DNA of 64,000 nucleotides from Pseudomonadaceae bacterium SI-3 (GCA_004010935.1 CP026511.1:4712001-4776000); one strand, 5' to 3'. Shown: positions 50,631-59,862, counted from the first letter of the stretch. Translations and numbers: made by a program. The notes: generated by a model not told the origin, from the letters alone.

Positions 50631-51092
50631 ATGAGCGCGCTGGAAAACCGCGTGCCACCGCTGCTCGTGGCCGGCCTGATCGCTGTGCTGATGGGTTTGT
50701 CGGGAACCAAATTGCCGGGTTTCGAACTGGCATGGACCGCGCGCCTGACCTTCGCTTTGCCAATACTGCTCCTGGGGCTCGGCGTGTGCCTCGCCGGCGT
50801 CCTGTCGTTTCGCCGCGCGCGTACTACGGTTAATCCATTGCAGCCGCAGCAGGCTTCTGCATTAGTGGAGGCTGGCATCTACCGGTACAGCCGCAACCCC
50901 ATGTACTTAGGCTTTGCCATTATCCTGGCGGCTTGGGCGCTGGTCTTGGCCTCGCCTCTAACCCTGCTTGGCGTAGTTGCTTTCGTGCTGTACATGAACC
51001 GTTTCCAGATCCCAGCCGAAGAGTGGGCGCTGGAAACATTGTTCGGCGAATCATTTGCCCGCTACCGTGCACGAGTCCGCCGCTGGCTCTGA
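50631..51092 (+). CDS. Isoprenylcysteine methyltransferase-like membrane protein
   Basis: A 153-residue protein with about four membrane helices. The C-terminal half has the ICMT/PEMT signature: GIYRYSRNPMYLGFAIILAA and IPAEEWALETLFGESFARYR. These small bacterial relatives are often encoded in metal islands and may methylate a lipid or a thiol; the substrate is unknown. It follows the DsbA gene by five bases, so it is likely cotranscribed. Confidence 0.8.
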   Translation: MSALENRVPPLLVAGLIAVLMGLSGTKLPGFELAWTARLTFALPILLLGLGVCLAGVLSFRRARTTVNPLQPQQASALVEAGIYRYSRNPMYLGFAIILAAWALVLASPLTLLGVVAFVLYMNRFQIPAEEWALETLFGESFARYRARVRRWL

Positions 51093-51306
51093 GCGTCCGC
51101 GGCGGTAGCGACTGGCGGGGCTTGCTCGTCGCGGCAGCCTGCCGAAGGTGCCACGACCTAGCCTGATCTCCTCGTGACGAGCTGCTTTGGCCACATGCCG
51201 CTAGCATGTCTCTGGTCGAAGACATAGCGCCAACGAGTGATGTCGCAAGTTCACTCCGTTGATATCGAGATAACTGTCTAGCAACAGCGGTGAGCGCAAA
51301 GCAGGC

Positions 51307-52227
51307 TTATGCTTCGCTGCGATGACTGTCGGCCTGCCTGGTGTCGATACAAACACTGCCGTCTAGCTCCATTTCAAGTGTCGAGTGGCTGACTTTGAAT
51401 CGCTCATGAAGTACACGTTTTAAATCAGTCTTCACTCGTTCAATTTCGGGCAGGCTAGCCTTCTTGATGACAACGTGAGCTTCCAATGCAGTTGAATGTT
51501 CGGCAATTTCCCAGACATGTACGTGGTGAACACTCACAACGTCGTCCACTTGCTCCATGACATTGATTATATCAGTGATGGAAACTCCTTCTGGTGCGCC
51601 CTCCATTAACAAGTGAATGGTTTTAGGTAGCATGCTAAAGCCCTGCCATAGCACGTAACCAGCAATCATCAGCGTCAGTACAGTATCTGTCCAATACCAG
51701 TCATACAGAAGGATTAATGTTCCGGCAATAATAACACCGACGGAGGCCAGCGCATCCGACACATTGTGCAAGAATGCCGCCTTTATATTCATGCTATTCT
51801 TAGACATTGTGTAGGTGAGCAAGGCCGTGACGACATCTACAATCAAGGCTATTCCCGCCACCACGACCACTGTCCATCCTTCAATGGGCTGTGGGGCAAA
51901 AAACCGACCTATAGCTTCGTAGATGAGGTAGAGACCAACGATAATCAGCGTGACCAAGTTAATCAAAGCCGCTATGGTTTCACTGCGTCGGTAGCCGAAG
52001 GTTTTAAAAGCATCTGGCGGTTTGCGACCGATTTTACGTGCGATGAGCGCAATAACCAGTGATGCGGCATCGCTCAAGTTATGTAGCGCGTCAGCTATGA
52101 GCGATAAACTGCCAGAAAGTATTCCTCCAACAACTTGTGCCAGAGTTAGCACAGTATTAACGCCAATGGCAGCGATTAAACGCTTATCGCCTATGGCTTC
52201 GGTGTTATGGTTATGTTCGTGAGCCAT
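51307..52227 (-). CDS. czcD: CzcD-type cation diffusion facilitator
   Basis: A 306-residue inner membrane antiporter. A His-rich start (MAHEHNHNTEAIGD) and six helices are present. Metal-site residues lie in LSLIADALHNLSDAASLVIA (HxxxD) in helix 2 and AAFLHNVSDALASVGVIIAG (HxxxD) in helix 5. The C-terminal cytoplasmic domain (HHVHVWEIAEHSTALEAHVV) binds regulatory zinc. It removes Zn/Cd/Co from the cytoplasm in exchange for protons. Its promoter region, 52,228-52,460, precedes a divergent PtrA-like gene; the sites at 52,461 and 52,571 could serve both. Confidence 0.92.
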   Translation of the reverse strand: MAHEHNHNTEAIGDKRLIAAIGVNTVLTLAQVVGGILSGSLSLIADALHNLSDAASLVIALIARKIGRKPPDAFKTFGYRRSETIAALINLVTLIIVGLYLIYEAIGRFFAPQPIEGWTVVVVAGIALIVDVVTALLTYTMSKNSMNIKAAFLHNVSDALASVGVIIAGTLILLYDWYWTDTVLTLMIAGYVLWQGFSMLPKTIHLLMEGAPEGVSITDIINVMEQVDDVVSVHHVHVWEIAEHSTALEAHVVIKKASLPEIERVKTDLKRVLHERFKVSHSTLEMELDGSVCIDTRQADSHRSEA

Positions 52228-52460
52228 TGGTTTTTAACCGTCCTTAAATAACATAAGACAAGGATAGGGAGCCCAAAAAAGTAATAGATAATACTAGCAC
52301 CAATACCATCTGGCCTTCCAAACCACACTGACAGAAATGCGACCACTCTCAAGCGAGTTCGTGCATTATCGTCTGAAACTTGCCGATAACTGGCCGATCC
52401 CTCTCAAACGTTAAACGACGTTGCTCGCTAATGATAGATGATGCGGCGTCAATCCGAAGA

Positions 52461-52474
52461 TGACAAAATTGTAA
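52461..52474. promoter_or_regulatory. Metal-regulator box between czcD and the PtrA-like gene
   Basis: TGACAAAATTGTAA matches TTACA-N4-TGTAA with one mismatch and is followed by TC as in other copies. It is 230 bases from the PtrA-like start and 234 from the czcD start. Confidence 0.55.
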
Positions 52475-52570
52475 TCTTCCAATCATTCTTTTCGTAGGAT
52501 AGGCCCTTGCAGATTGGTGCGCCTCGGTGCTGACATGACGAAGCAAGGCGCTCATGTCACCGCGCAATGG

Positions 52571-52599
52571 AAGCATTACATTTCAATAATGTAATGCTT
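52571..52599. promoter_or_regulatory. Perfect 29-base palindrome with widely spaced box half-sites
   Basis: AAGCATTACATT and its exact complement flank the 5-base centre TCAAT. Each arm contains a TTACA or TGTAA half-site, but they are nine bases apart rather than four. It lies 105 bases before the PtrA-like start. It may bind two regulator dimers or a different protein such as a MerR- or Zur-type regulator. Confidence 0.6.
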
Positions 52600-52703
52600 G
52601 GCTCATGCTGCTGTTAACTTCAATCACGCAAAATTCATTCGAACCTGCAGGGCTCAGCGAGAAAGCTCAGCAAGCCACCTTTGAATTTAGCGAGGACTGC
52701 CCT

Positions 52704-52934
52704 ATGAATCTGTTGAAAGCTATTGTTGTTGGTTTGGTAATCTGCGGCTCCGCATTGTCTTATGCAGAAGATGGTTACGACCGCTCAATTAAATTTAATG
52801 AAAAATTCCGAGCAGATCAAAAACGAATTCACGGAACCGAATCCGCCAAACGAAAAATAGACGAATTACAGATTAAGGATACCCGCCAAGATCAGAACAA
52901 TACGGAAAGCAAGAAAGAAACCAAAGCTGACTAA
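52704..52934 (+). CDS. PtrA-N-like periplasmic protein (third copy)
   Basis: A 76-residue protein. The signal peptide (MNLLKAIVVGLVICGSALSY) ends at SYA, followed by EDGYDRSIKFNEKFRADQKR, which recalls the AE-G-x-R start of the PtrA-like proteins at 23,254 and 36,038. The rest is highly charged and probably disordered (ESAKRKIDELQIKDTRQDQN). ATG 52704 has GAGGA seven bases upstream. A strong terminator follows at 53,003. Role unknown; metal-induced periplasmic stress is likely. Confidence 0.65.
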   Translation: MNLLKAIVVGLVICGSALSYAEDGYDRSIKFNEKFRADQKRIHGTESAKRKIDELQIKDTRQDQNNTESKKETKAD

Positions 52935-53002
52935 CCGCTTCATATCTGAACGATATTCGCCTCCGGCAGCTTCCAATCTCCTTTGGAAGCAGTTGCACTC
53001 TA

Positions 53003-53026
53003 AGCGCCCTTCGGGGCGCTTTTTTG
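53003..53026 (+). terminator. Rho-independent terminator after the third PtrA-like gene
   Basis: Stem AGCGCCC/GGGCGCT with a TTCG loop, followed by TTTTTTG, 69 bases after the stop codon. A textbook intrinsic terminator on the plus strand. Confidence 0.85.
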
Positions 53027-53059
53027 TTTCCATAACTTGCCCGCAACATCGCTACCAGC

Positions 53060-53315
53060 GAATCGCCCGGAATTTATATAAGCCGTTTCGTTTAAGTCAG
53101 GCCGCCATTGCCTGATCTGTTGTTATTAGCCTTCGCAAGGATCATGTCCGAGTGAGCTGAACAGACGCTGTGGCGTACAGCGCACCCATGTCTGGGTCGC
53201 TATCTCAAAGGCCTCACGGTTCGCCCATGATTGACGGTGTCAGCTCGGCCTTGCACAGCCCGCTGATCGTTCCAGCCAGGGCTTTGTCGTAGCTATCGCC
53301 CTTTGCTGCCGACCG
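53060..53315 (-). mobile_element. Degenerate IS3-family remnant, inverted relative of the IS at 29,043
   Basis: Read on the minus strand, this stretch matches the last ~250 bases of the element at 29,043-30,354. It shares the segment around GACAAAGCCCTGGCTGGAAC, GGGCTGTGCAAGGCCGAGCT and a GGCGGCCTGACTTAAACGAA stretch, and ends with a decayed terminal repeat (GAATCGCCC). Several indels and stops show long decay. No left end is present, so only the 3' end of orfB survives. Confidence 0.7.
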
Positions 53316-53517
53316 GGGCAGGTCAGTCGCTGTTTGCATAATCCTTCGTCAGCTCACCGTGGGTGAAAGCCATCAGGTCAAGGACGCGTATGTAGCGAAA
53401 GTCATACGCACTAAGCGCTGAGCAATTTTTTATTTACCGCTTAGATGCATCAGACTGCGCCACAAAGGCTGTGCTGTCCGCTGCGCCGCTAATGAAACTG
53501 CGCTCCGATAATTAACG

Positions 53518-53551
53518 CGCCCCGTTCTCGCTAGCTAGCAAGAACGGGGCG
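53518..53551 (-). terminator. Terminator of the czc operon
   Basis: Perfect 11-base arms CGCCCCGTTCT and AGAACGGGGCG with a 12-base loop, 22 bases past the czcA stop. On the minus strand the stem is followed by TTAATTAT, a weak U-tract. Confidence 0.65.
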
Positions 53552-53572
53552 TTGTGTGCCGCCATCCAATCT

Positions 53573-56500
53573 CTAGCTTGTTCTGTCAGCGGCCAACGCG
53601 ATTTCTTGCTCCTCCAATTCGTCTTCGCGTCGATGAGCCATCTGGTAGAGCAACGGCAAAACTAATAGCGTTAGCACCGTTGAGGAGAGAATCCCCCCGA
53701 TCACCACCGTCGCAAGGGGACGTTGTACCTCTGCACCGGTACCCACATTCAAGGCCATTGGAACGAACCCGAGTGAAGCCACTAAGGCTGTCATCAATAC
53801 CGGTCGTAGCCGGGTAAGGGCACCTTCGCGGATCGCAGTGTCCAGAGGTAAACCTTGCTCCCGTAGGCTACGGATGAAGGAGATCATTACCAGGCCATTT
53901 AGAACGGCGACGCCTGACAGAGCAATAAAGCCAACACCTGCTGAAATGGACAATGGGATATCTCTGAGCCACAGCGCAACAATGCCTCCGGTGAGCGCAA
54001 ATGGAATCCCTGTAAAGACCAACAAACCGTCTTTGACATTGTTGAACATCATGAAAAGCAGAATGAAGACCAGGAGCAGCGCCACGGGGACGACAATCTG
54101 CAGCCGCTTCGTTGCCGATTCAAGCTGCTCAAAGGTACCGCCCCAGTCGATCCAATAACCTGCCGGGATATCTACCTGGGCCTGGATTTTCTGTTCTGCC
54201 TCAGATACGAATGATCCAATGTCACGACCACGGACGTTTGCACTGACGACAATTCGCCGTTTCCCTTCTTCTCTACTGATCTGATTCGGACCGGGGGCCA
54301 AATCCAGGGTGGCCACCTCGCCGAGGGGGATATAACTTATGGTGCTGTTTAATTCCCTTGGAAGGGCAATTGGAAGCCGCTCAATTGCGGCGAGATCGCT
54401 GCGTATCTCGTCCGGTAAACGAACCACGATATCGAAACGCCGATCTCCTTGAAACAAGGTGCCTGCCTCTCGGCCACCGATAGCTACTGCAACCGCTTGC
54501 TGGACGGTATCTAGACTCAGGCCGTATCGTGCGATCTGATCGCGATCGATATCAATCGTGAGCATGGGAAGGCCAGTCGTCTGCTCGACCGTAACCTCTG
54601 AAGCGCCTGGTACTTGTCCTAGCACCTCGGATACTTCCGCCGCCGTGCTGTTAAGAACGTCCATGTCATCACCATAGATTTTCACGGCTACCGCGGCACG
54701 AACTCCGGAAATCAGCTCGTTGAAACGCAGCTGAATCGGCTGGGAAAACTCGTAGTTATTGCCCGGCAACTCAGCGGCGGATGCTTGCACCTCGCTTAAG
54801 AGCTGATTACGCGACTTGCCTGGATCCGGCCACTGTTCTTGTGGCTTCAGCATGACGTACCCGTCAGAGATATTTGGAGGCATAGCATCCGATGCCACTT
54901 CCGCAGTGCCAGTTCGCGCAAATATGCGTTCAATCTCCGGAAACTCATCCATAAGCTTTCGCTCCAGCTGCTGCTGCATCTCTACAGACTGACTAAGACT
55001 GGTAGCTGGTACACGAAGGGCTTGGATAGCGAAGTCTCCCTCGTTGAGGCTAGGCACGAATTCACTGCCCATACGTGACCCTACGAGGCCAGAAAGTATG
55101 ACTACAACTACCGCAAAGGTGAGCACTGCTGGCTTGTTGGCCATTACCGCATCGAGCGCAGGTGCGTAGGCCCGTTTAGCATTGCGGATTAGAAAGTTTT
55201 CCTTTTCCGTAACCCGCTTACCGATAAAGAGCGCAACGGCCGCCGGGACGAACGTCACCGAAAGGATTATCGCCCCGAATAGCGCTGTCACTACGGTAAA
55301 CGCCATGGGCGTGAACATCTTACCTTCTACCCCTGTAAGGGCGAATATCGGCAGATACACGATCATAATGATCAGCTGCCCATACAATAGAGGCCGACGC
55401 ACTTCCTTTGCCGCAGCGAATACTTCATGAAGCCGTTCGGACAGTGTTAATGCCCGTCCGTGATGGGACTGAGCGTGTGCAAGTCGACGCACGCAGTTCT
55501 CAACAATCACCACGGCTCCATCGATAATGATGCCGAAATCCAATGCGCCTAGGCTCATCAGGTTGGCGCTGACCTGATTGGCTACCATGCCGGTGAACGT
55601 GAAGAGCATAGAAAGCGGTATCACAAGCGCGGTTAGGATCGCCGCCCGGATATTGCCTAAGAAGAGAAAAAGTATAACCACAACAAGAATGGCACCCTCA
55701 GTGAGGTTCTTCTTAACGGTGGATATAGCTTTGTCTACGAGTACAGTTCGATCGTAGACAGTAATTGCCTTTACGCCTTCCGGAAGCGAAAGGTTTATCT
55801 CTTTCATCTTGTCGTCGACAGCCCTTGAAACTACTCGGCTATTTTCACCGATAAGCATGAAGGCCGTACCTAGTACCACTTCGCGGCCATTCTCGGTGGC
55901 TGCGCCAGTGCGGAGCTCCTTTCCAACCTCGACCGTCGCAACGTCGCGGATACGCACTGGGGTACCGTCAACGTTGCTAATAAGGGTATCGCGGATGTCC
56001 TCCACAGACTGCATTTGTCCTGGAGCGCGAACAAGATACTGCTCGCCGCGCTTTTCAATATATCCGGCACCTAGATTGTTATTGTTTTGCTCAACCGCCT
56101 CGATCAAATCTTGTAGTGTTAGTCCAAACGACCGCAAAGTGTCTGGGTTGGGGGCGATCTGATATTCCTTTGCATATCCTCCGATCGTATTGATCTCAGT
56201 AACACCAGGTACATTTCGGACTTGCGGTTTGATGATCCAATCTTGAATCTCACGCAAGTCAGCAGGGGTATACGGCGTACCGTCCGATTTGGTGGCACCT
56301 TCCTCAGCTTCAACCGTCCAAAAATAGATTTCGCCAAGCCCAGTGGAAATAGGGCCAAGTGTTGGAGTGACGCCATCTGGGAGCTGATCTTTGGCCCCTC
56401 CCAGGCGCTCGTTCACAAGTTGGCGGGCAAAATAGATGTCAGTGCCTTCCTCAAAAATAACTGTGATCTGAGAAAGTCCATATCGAGACAAGGATCGTGT

Positions 56501-56743
56501 CTGCTCGAGCTTGGGCAGCCCAGCCATTACCGTCTCGAGCGGGTAGGTAATACGCTGCTCCACTTCCAGCGGGGAATAACCTGGCGCCGCAGTGTTGATT
56601 TGCACCTGTACGTTGGTGATATCCGGGACAGCATCGATAGGCAGCTTTTGGTAGCTGTAAGCTCCTAACGCTGCCATGCCAAGCACGGCTAGCATAACCA
56701 ACCAGCGATGCTCGATAGAAAAACGAATGATACGTTCGAACAC
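53573..56743 (-). CDS. czcA: Cobalt-zinc-cadmium RND efflux pump CzcA
   Basis: A 1056-residue heavy-metal RND pump. It opens with MFERIIRFSIEHRWLVMLAV. The proton-relay helix has the divalent-cation signature LDFGIIIDGAVVIVENCVRR (DFG...D...E), which separates it from CusA. Twelve membrane helices and two large periplasmic loops are present, and the length is normal. It drives Zn, Cd and Co out of the periplasm through CzcB and CzcC. Its start is 18 bases downstream of the czcB stop, and a terminator follows its own stop. Codon use is less GC-biased than in the core genes. Confidence 0.95.
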   Translation of the reverse strand: MFERIIRFSIEHRWLVMLAVLGMAALGAYSYQKLPIDAVPDITNVQVQINTAAPGYSPLEVEQRITYPLETVMAGLPKLEQTRSLSRYGLSQITVIFEEGTDIYFARQLVNERLGGAKDQLPDGVTPTLGPISTGLGEIYFWTVEAEEGATKSDGTPYTPADLREIQDWIIKPQVRNVPGVTEINTIGGYAKEYQIAPNPDTLRSFGLTLQDLIEAVEQNNNNLGAGYIEKRGEQYLVRAPGQMQSVEDIRDTLISNVDGTPVRIRDVATVEVGKELRTGAATENGREVVLGTAFMLIGENSRVVSRAVDDKMKEINLSLPEGVKAITVYDRTVLVDKAISTVKKNLTEGAILVVVILFLFLGNIRAAILTALVIPLSMLFTFTGMVANQVSANLMSLGALDFGIIIDGAVVIVENCVRRLAHAQSHHGRALTLSERLHEVFAAAKEVRRPLLYGQLIIMIVYLPIFALTGVEGKMFTPMAFTVVTALFGAIILSVTFVPAAVALFIGKRVTEKENFLIRNAKRAYAPALDAVMANKPAVLTFAVVVVILSGLVGSRMGSEFVPSLNEGDFAIQALRVPATSLSQSVEMQQQLERKLMDEFPEIERIFARTGTAEVASDAMPPNISDGYVMLKPQEQWPDPGKSRNQLLSEVQASAAELPGNNYEFSQPIQLRFNELISGVRAAVAVKIYGDDMDVLNSTAAEVSEVLGQVPGASEVTVEQTTGLPMLTIDIDRDQIARYGLSLDTVQQAVAVAIGGREAGTLFQGDRRFDIVVRLPDEIRSDLAAIERLPIALPRELNSTISYIPLGEVATLDLAPGPNQISREEGKRRIVVSANVRGRDIGSFVSEAEQKIQAQVDIPAGYWIDWGGTFEQLESATKRLQIVVPVALLLVFILLFMMFNNVKDGLLVFTGIPFALTGGIVALWLRDIPLSISAGVGFIALSGVAVLNGLVMISFIRSLREQGLPLDTAIREGALTRLRPVLMTALVASLGFVPMALNVGTGAEVQRPLATVVIGGILSSTVLTLLVLPLLYQMAHRREDELEEQEIALAADRTS

Positions 56744-56760
56744 GATTCTATAACTCCGTA

Positions 56761-58107
56761 TCAGTGAGCATGCGAGGCGCTGGCTTTGCCAAGCTCGGAC
56801 TTGATGATGAAGCTGTTATCCAAGGCATAGCGCGCTCCGGGCTGGAGGCCTTCCTTGATTTCGACCGCGTCACTATCGCTGCGGCCACTCACGATTGGCT
56901 GAGCAGCAAAGCCATGGTCGGTCCGTACAAACACCACCGGCTTTTCTTCCAATGTGTGGATCGCATCAGGACTTACTGCGACTGGCACGGATGCTTCGCC
57001 AGCGCCTACCTGCACTTTGACGAACAGGCCGGGGCGCCAAACCCCTTCAGGGTTGGGAAGTGTGACCCGGGCGGTAGCGGCGCGGCTTTGCTGACCAACA
57101 AGTGAGCCGACATAAGAAACGGTTCCATTGGCACTGGACTCGAATGCTGTGGCCTCGATAACGGCATTGCTGCCTACTCGTACCGCGCTGAGTGCATTGG
57201 CAGGAACGCTGATATCTGCCCACACGGTGGAGAGATCGGAAATGATGAATATCTGGTCATCGGTATTGACTGACTCACCGAGCGTGATGTCCTTCTCAAC
57301 GATCATCCCATCGAACGGCGCCCTGAGTTCGTAGCGGCTCAATGCGTCTGGCTTGCCAGCATCACTGCCAAGCGCTTGTAGCTGTGCGTTTGCATTCGCA
57401 ACAGTCAGCTCTGCTTCCCGTAAAGCCTGTTGTGCCTGTAAATAATCCTGTTCCGCAGAAATACGCTCTTCCCATAGCTCCTTTTCGCGTCGATAGGTTT
57501 TTTGAGCCAATGCAAGACGTTTTTGCGCCGCGTAGAACTCGCTTCTACGTTCCGACAGGTCTGTACTCGCGATCACAGCAAGTACTTGCCCCTGTTTCAC
57601 CTGTTCGCCCAAATCGACTTTGACCGCTTCAACGACACCTGAGAGACGAGGCACAACTTGCGCTGTGCGGTCTTGGTTGAATGTAATTTCGCCAGGCAGC
57701 TCAATTGCGCTTTTTATCTTTGCGGGCTGAGCAGTTGCCAGTGAGATGCCGGCGGCTAGGATTTGTGTCTCTGAGAGTTCTACCTCTGCTGTTTCAGTAT
57801 GCTCCGCTCCCTCGGGCTCATCTTCATGCTCATCTTTCTCTGCCGCACCGACCTCGTGATCGCTATCGGCGCCTCCTTCATCATGGCCATGATCTCCTTC
57901 GGCTTCTGCATCCTCATCCGAATGCCCTTCATCCTCATGCTCCGATTCGTCACCATGCTCGCTATGTGCGTCGCCCGCATCGGGCACAGCTGGACTACTG
58001 CGAAGAAGCAATCCGCCAAGCATAAGTGCCACGCTTAATATGACGACGATCCAAAAAATCTGCTTCTTGTGACCAGCCAAGGAAGATGTATTCGATTTAC
58101 TTTTCAT
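56761..58107 (-). CDS. czcB: CzcB periplasmic adaptor with His/Asp/Glu-rich N-terminal region
   Basis: A 448-residue membrane-fusion protein. An N-terminal helix (IFWIVVILSVALMLGGLLLR) anchors it. Residues ~40-110 are extremely rich in His, Asp and Glu (HSEHGDESEHEDEGHSDEDA; HEVGAAEKDEHEDEPEGAEH), a metal-collecting segment typical of CzcB. Lipoyl, hairpin and barrel domains follow (VVEAVKVDLGEQVKQGQVLA; DQIFIISDLSTVWADISVPA). It ends HAH. It bridges CzcA and CzcC. It lies eight bases after the czcC stop. Confidence 0.93.
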   Translation of the reverse strand: MKSKSNTSSLAGHKKQIFWIVVILSVALMLGGLLLRSSPAVPDAGDAHSEHGDESEHEDEGHSDEDAEAEGDHGHDEGGADSDHEVGAAEKDEHEDEPEGAEHTETAEVELSETQILAAGISLATAQPAKIKSAIELPGEITFNQDRTAQVVPRLSGVVEAVKVDLGEQVKQGQVLAVIASTDLSERRSEFYAAQKRLALAQKTYRREKELWEERISAEQDYLQAQQALREAELTVANANAQLQALGSDAGKPDALSRYELRAPFDGMIVEKDITLGESVNTDDQIFIISDLSTVWADISVPANALSAVRVGSNAVIEATAFESSANGTVSYVGSLVGQQSRAATARVTLPNPEGVWRPGLFVKVQVGAGEASVPVAVSPDAIHTLEEKPVVFVRTDHGFAAQPIVSGRSDSDAVEIKEGLQPGARYALDNSFIIKSELGKASASHAH

Positions 58108-58115
58108 ATGGATTC

Positions 58116-59423
58116 CTATGGCTGAGTGGCCGAGGTGATAACGGCCGACCCATCTCCGACAATTCGCGAGATTTCTGCCGCCGCCTGGTTAGCTTGTGAT
58201 AGCGCAGACAGGTACTGAGATCGGGCTTGGAAAAGCGTGCGTTGAGCATCCAGTACGTCAAGGAACGTGAATTTTCCAAGTTCGAACCCCTTGCTGGCAG
58301 CTTCATAAGCGCTTTGGGCACTGGGGAGCATATCGTTGCGCAACAGTTCAAACTGCTGGCGAGCAGTGCGCAGCCGCATGTGCGCTTGGGAAAGTTCGCT
58401 TTTCAGGCGTATATGGACGGCGTTGAGCTCGTCCTGCGCCTGGTAGGCCCGTTCCTGCGCTGCTCCGATGTTGCCTTGGTTTCGATCAAACAACGGCAGG
58501 GGCATCGAGATACTCACCAATCCCAGCGTGCCGTTATATTCATCTGAGCGTTGGGCACCTACGCTAACCGTCACGTTAGAAAAGCGATTCGTCCTTTCCA
58601 GCTTTAACGCAGCCCGACGTCTTTCAGCCTCCCGACGCGCGCGGGTTAGTTGGGCGGAATCGTTCAAACGGCTATAAAGCTCAGCTAGCTCGGGAAGAGG
58701 AGGCACTGCCTCTGCCGGCTCTTTTACTCGCTCAAAGCGTGGCTGTGGATTTCCCCAGTTGGCCGCCAGCCGAGTGCGCGCAGCTTCGAGTTCAGCTGTG
58801 GCCTGGGCAAGCTCTACTTGCACTCCAGTAGCCGCAACCCGCGCCCGGGTTTCCTCTACGGGAGAAACCATGCCGGCCCTCACACGTCGATTGGCCACGT
58901 TCACTGCTTGCTTCGCAAGCTTTGAAGCAGCCTGAGCGAGGTCCAGCCGTTCTTGAGCAGTAAGCACATCGTAGTACGCGCCCATCACTGCCCCCCTCAG
59001 TCGAGCTTGGGCGTCCTGTAGGTCAGCAGCTGCTACGTCCAAGGCTCGTTGCGCCGCCTCAATACGAGCCGAACGTTTACCACCCAGCTCTATTTCTTGG
59101 CTCAGTTCAAGCGTGGTCTCCGGGGCATCGCCCCGGATTCCCTCCTGGCTAGCGGACAATATTGGATTCGGACGTGCTCCGGCTTGGCTAATTAATGCGC
59201 GAGAAGCAGCCAGCTCACGTCTTGCAACAGCCAGTTCAGGGCTTGCAGAGCTAGCGAGTTCCAAGGCGCGTAGAAAGCTTATGGATTCGACAGACTCAAC
59301 GGGGAATGTATTTGACACACCGACAGGTAAGGTCTGTGTGAAGGTCGGCAACTCTAAGGGTTGCGCAAAGGCGAGATTGCACGACAACGTCGTCAACCCC
59401 AGCGAGAAAAGAGCTTTTCGCAC
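58116..59423 (-). CDS. czcC: CzcC outer membrane efflux channel (TolC family)
   Basis: A 435-residue exported protein. The signal peptide MRKALFSLGLTTLSCNLAFA precedes paired coiled-coil repeats: ALELASSASPELAVARRELA and RARREAERRRAALKLERTNR. The second repeat also has PLPLFDRNQGNIGAAQERAY and ends with SKGFELGKFTFLDVLDAQRT, the conserved TolC-family turn. It is the outer membrane exit of the CzcCBA pump. It is preceded by czcI and followed eight bases later by czcB. Confidence 0.92.
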   Translation of the reverse strand: MRKALFSLGLTTLSCNLAFAQPLELPTFTQTLPVGVSNTFPVESVESISFLRALELASSASPELAVARRELAASRALISQAGARPNPILSASQEGIRGDAPETTLELSQEIELGGKRSARIEAAQRALDVAAADLQDAQARLRGAVMGAYYDVLTAQERLDLAQAASKLAKQAVNVANRRVRAGMVSPVEETRARVAATGVQVELAQATAELEAARTRLAANWGNPQPRFERVKEPAEAVPPLPELAELYSRLNDSAQLTRARREAERRRAALKLERTNRFSNVTVSVGAQRSDEYNGTLGLVSISMPLPLFDRNQGNIGAAQERAYQAQDELNAVHIRLKSELSQAHMRLRTARQQFELLRNDMLPSAQSAYEAASKGFELGKFTFLDVLDAQRTLFQARSQYLSALSQANQAAAEISRIVGDGSAVITSATQP

Positions 59424-59481
59424 CGAAATCTCCTAAAAAAAGGGAAGGTTCGGTGAGACGTCAGATACAGATAAATGGCGC

Positions 59482-59862
59482 TTACTGGTTACTTTGGCGT
59501 CCCACCGGTTTTGCACCGATGCGCCAATTAGGTTTCTCAGGACGCCCCGCTTCAGCCGATGCGTAGCTAGCAGAAGGAAACGGTTTCAAGCTCATTGATA
59601 ATACCGAACCAGGACAGATCCCTTTCGTTATAAGCGGCTTGATATGGTCGCCATGAAAGACACAGTCTCCATCCAGACTGATTTTTTTTGCGGCTTTTGA
59701 CGATCCTTCCTCGTCAGTACCCAGAGACTCGTGCGGATGTTCGTGATGTCCAAGATGATTTGCTGCCGAACCATCCTCATGACTGCAGCTCGTGCTAACA
59801 ACTGCCCATGATGATTGCAATGGGAACAAGGCTAGCAACATCAGCAAAACTATTTTTCTCAT
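59482..59862 (-). CDS. czcI: CzcI-like periplasmic regulator/accessory protein
   Basis: A 126-residue exported protein. The signal peptide (MRKIVLLMLLALFPLQSSWA) leads to a His-rich segment (SCSHEDGSAANHLGHHEHPH). Cys residues (DGDCVFHGDHIKP; KGICPGS) follow, then a basic Pro-rich tail. It matches CzcI, the small first gene of many czcICBA operons, presumed to sense or buffer periplasmic zinc. ATG 59862 gives the typical start; a TTG nine bases upstream has a better-placed AGGAAG and cannot be excluded. An IS lies 97 bases upstream of its start. Confidence 0.75.
   Translation of the reverse strand: MRKIVLLMLLALFPLQSSWAVVSTSCSHEDGSAANHLGHHEHPHESLGTDEEGSSKAAKKISLDGDCVFHGDHIKPLITKGICPGSVLSMSLKPFPSASYASAEAGRPEKPNWRIGAKPVGRQSNQ

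Larger units (their letters stand above)
52228..52703. other. Divergent spacer between czcD and the third PtrA-like gene
   Basis: About 475 bases without a gene. It contains one near-perfect metal box (52,461) and a 29-base palindrome built from two half boxes (52,571). An AGGA-type ribosome site lies just before ATG 52704. Confidence 0.5.
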
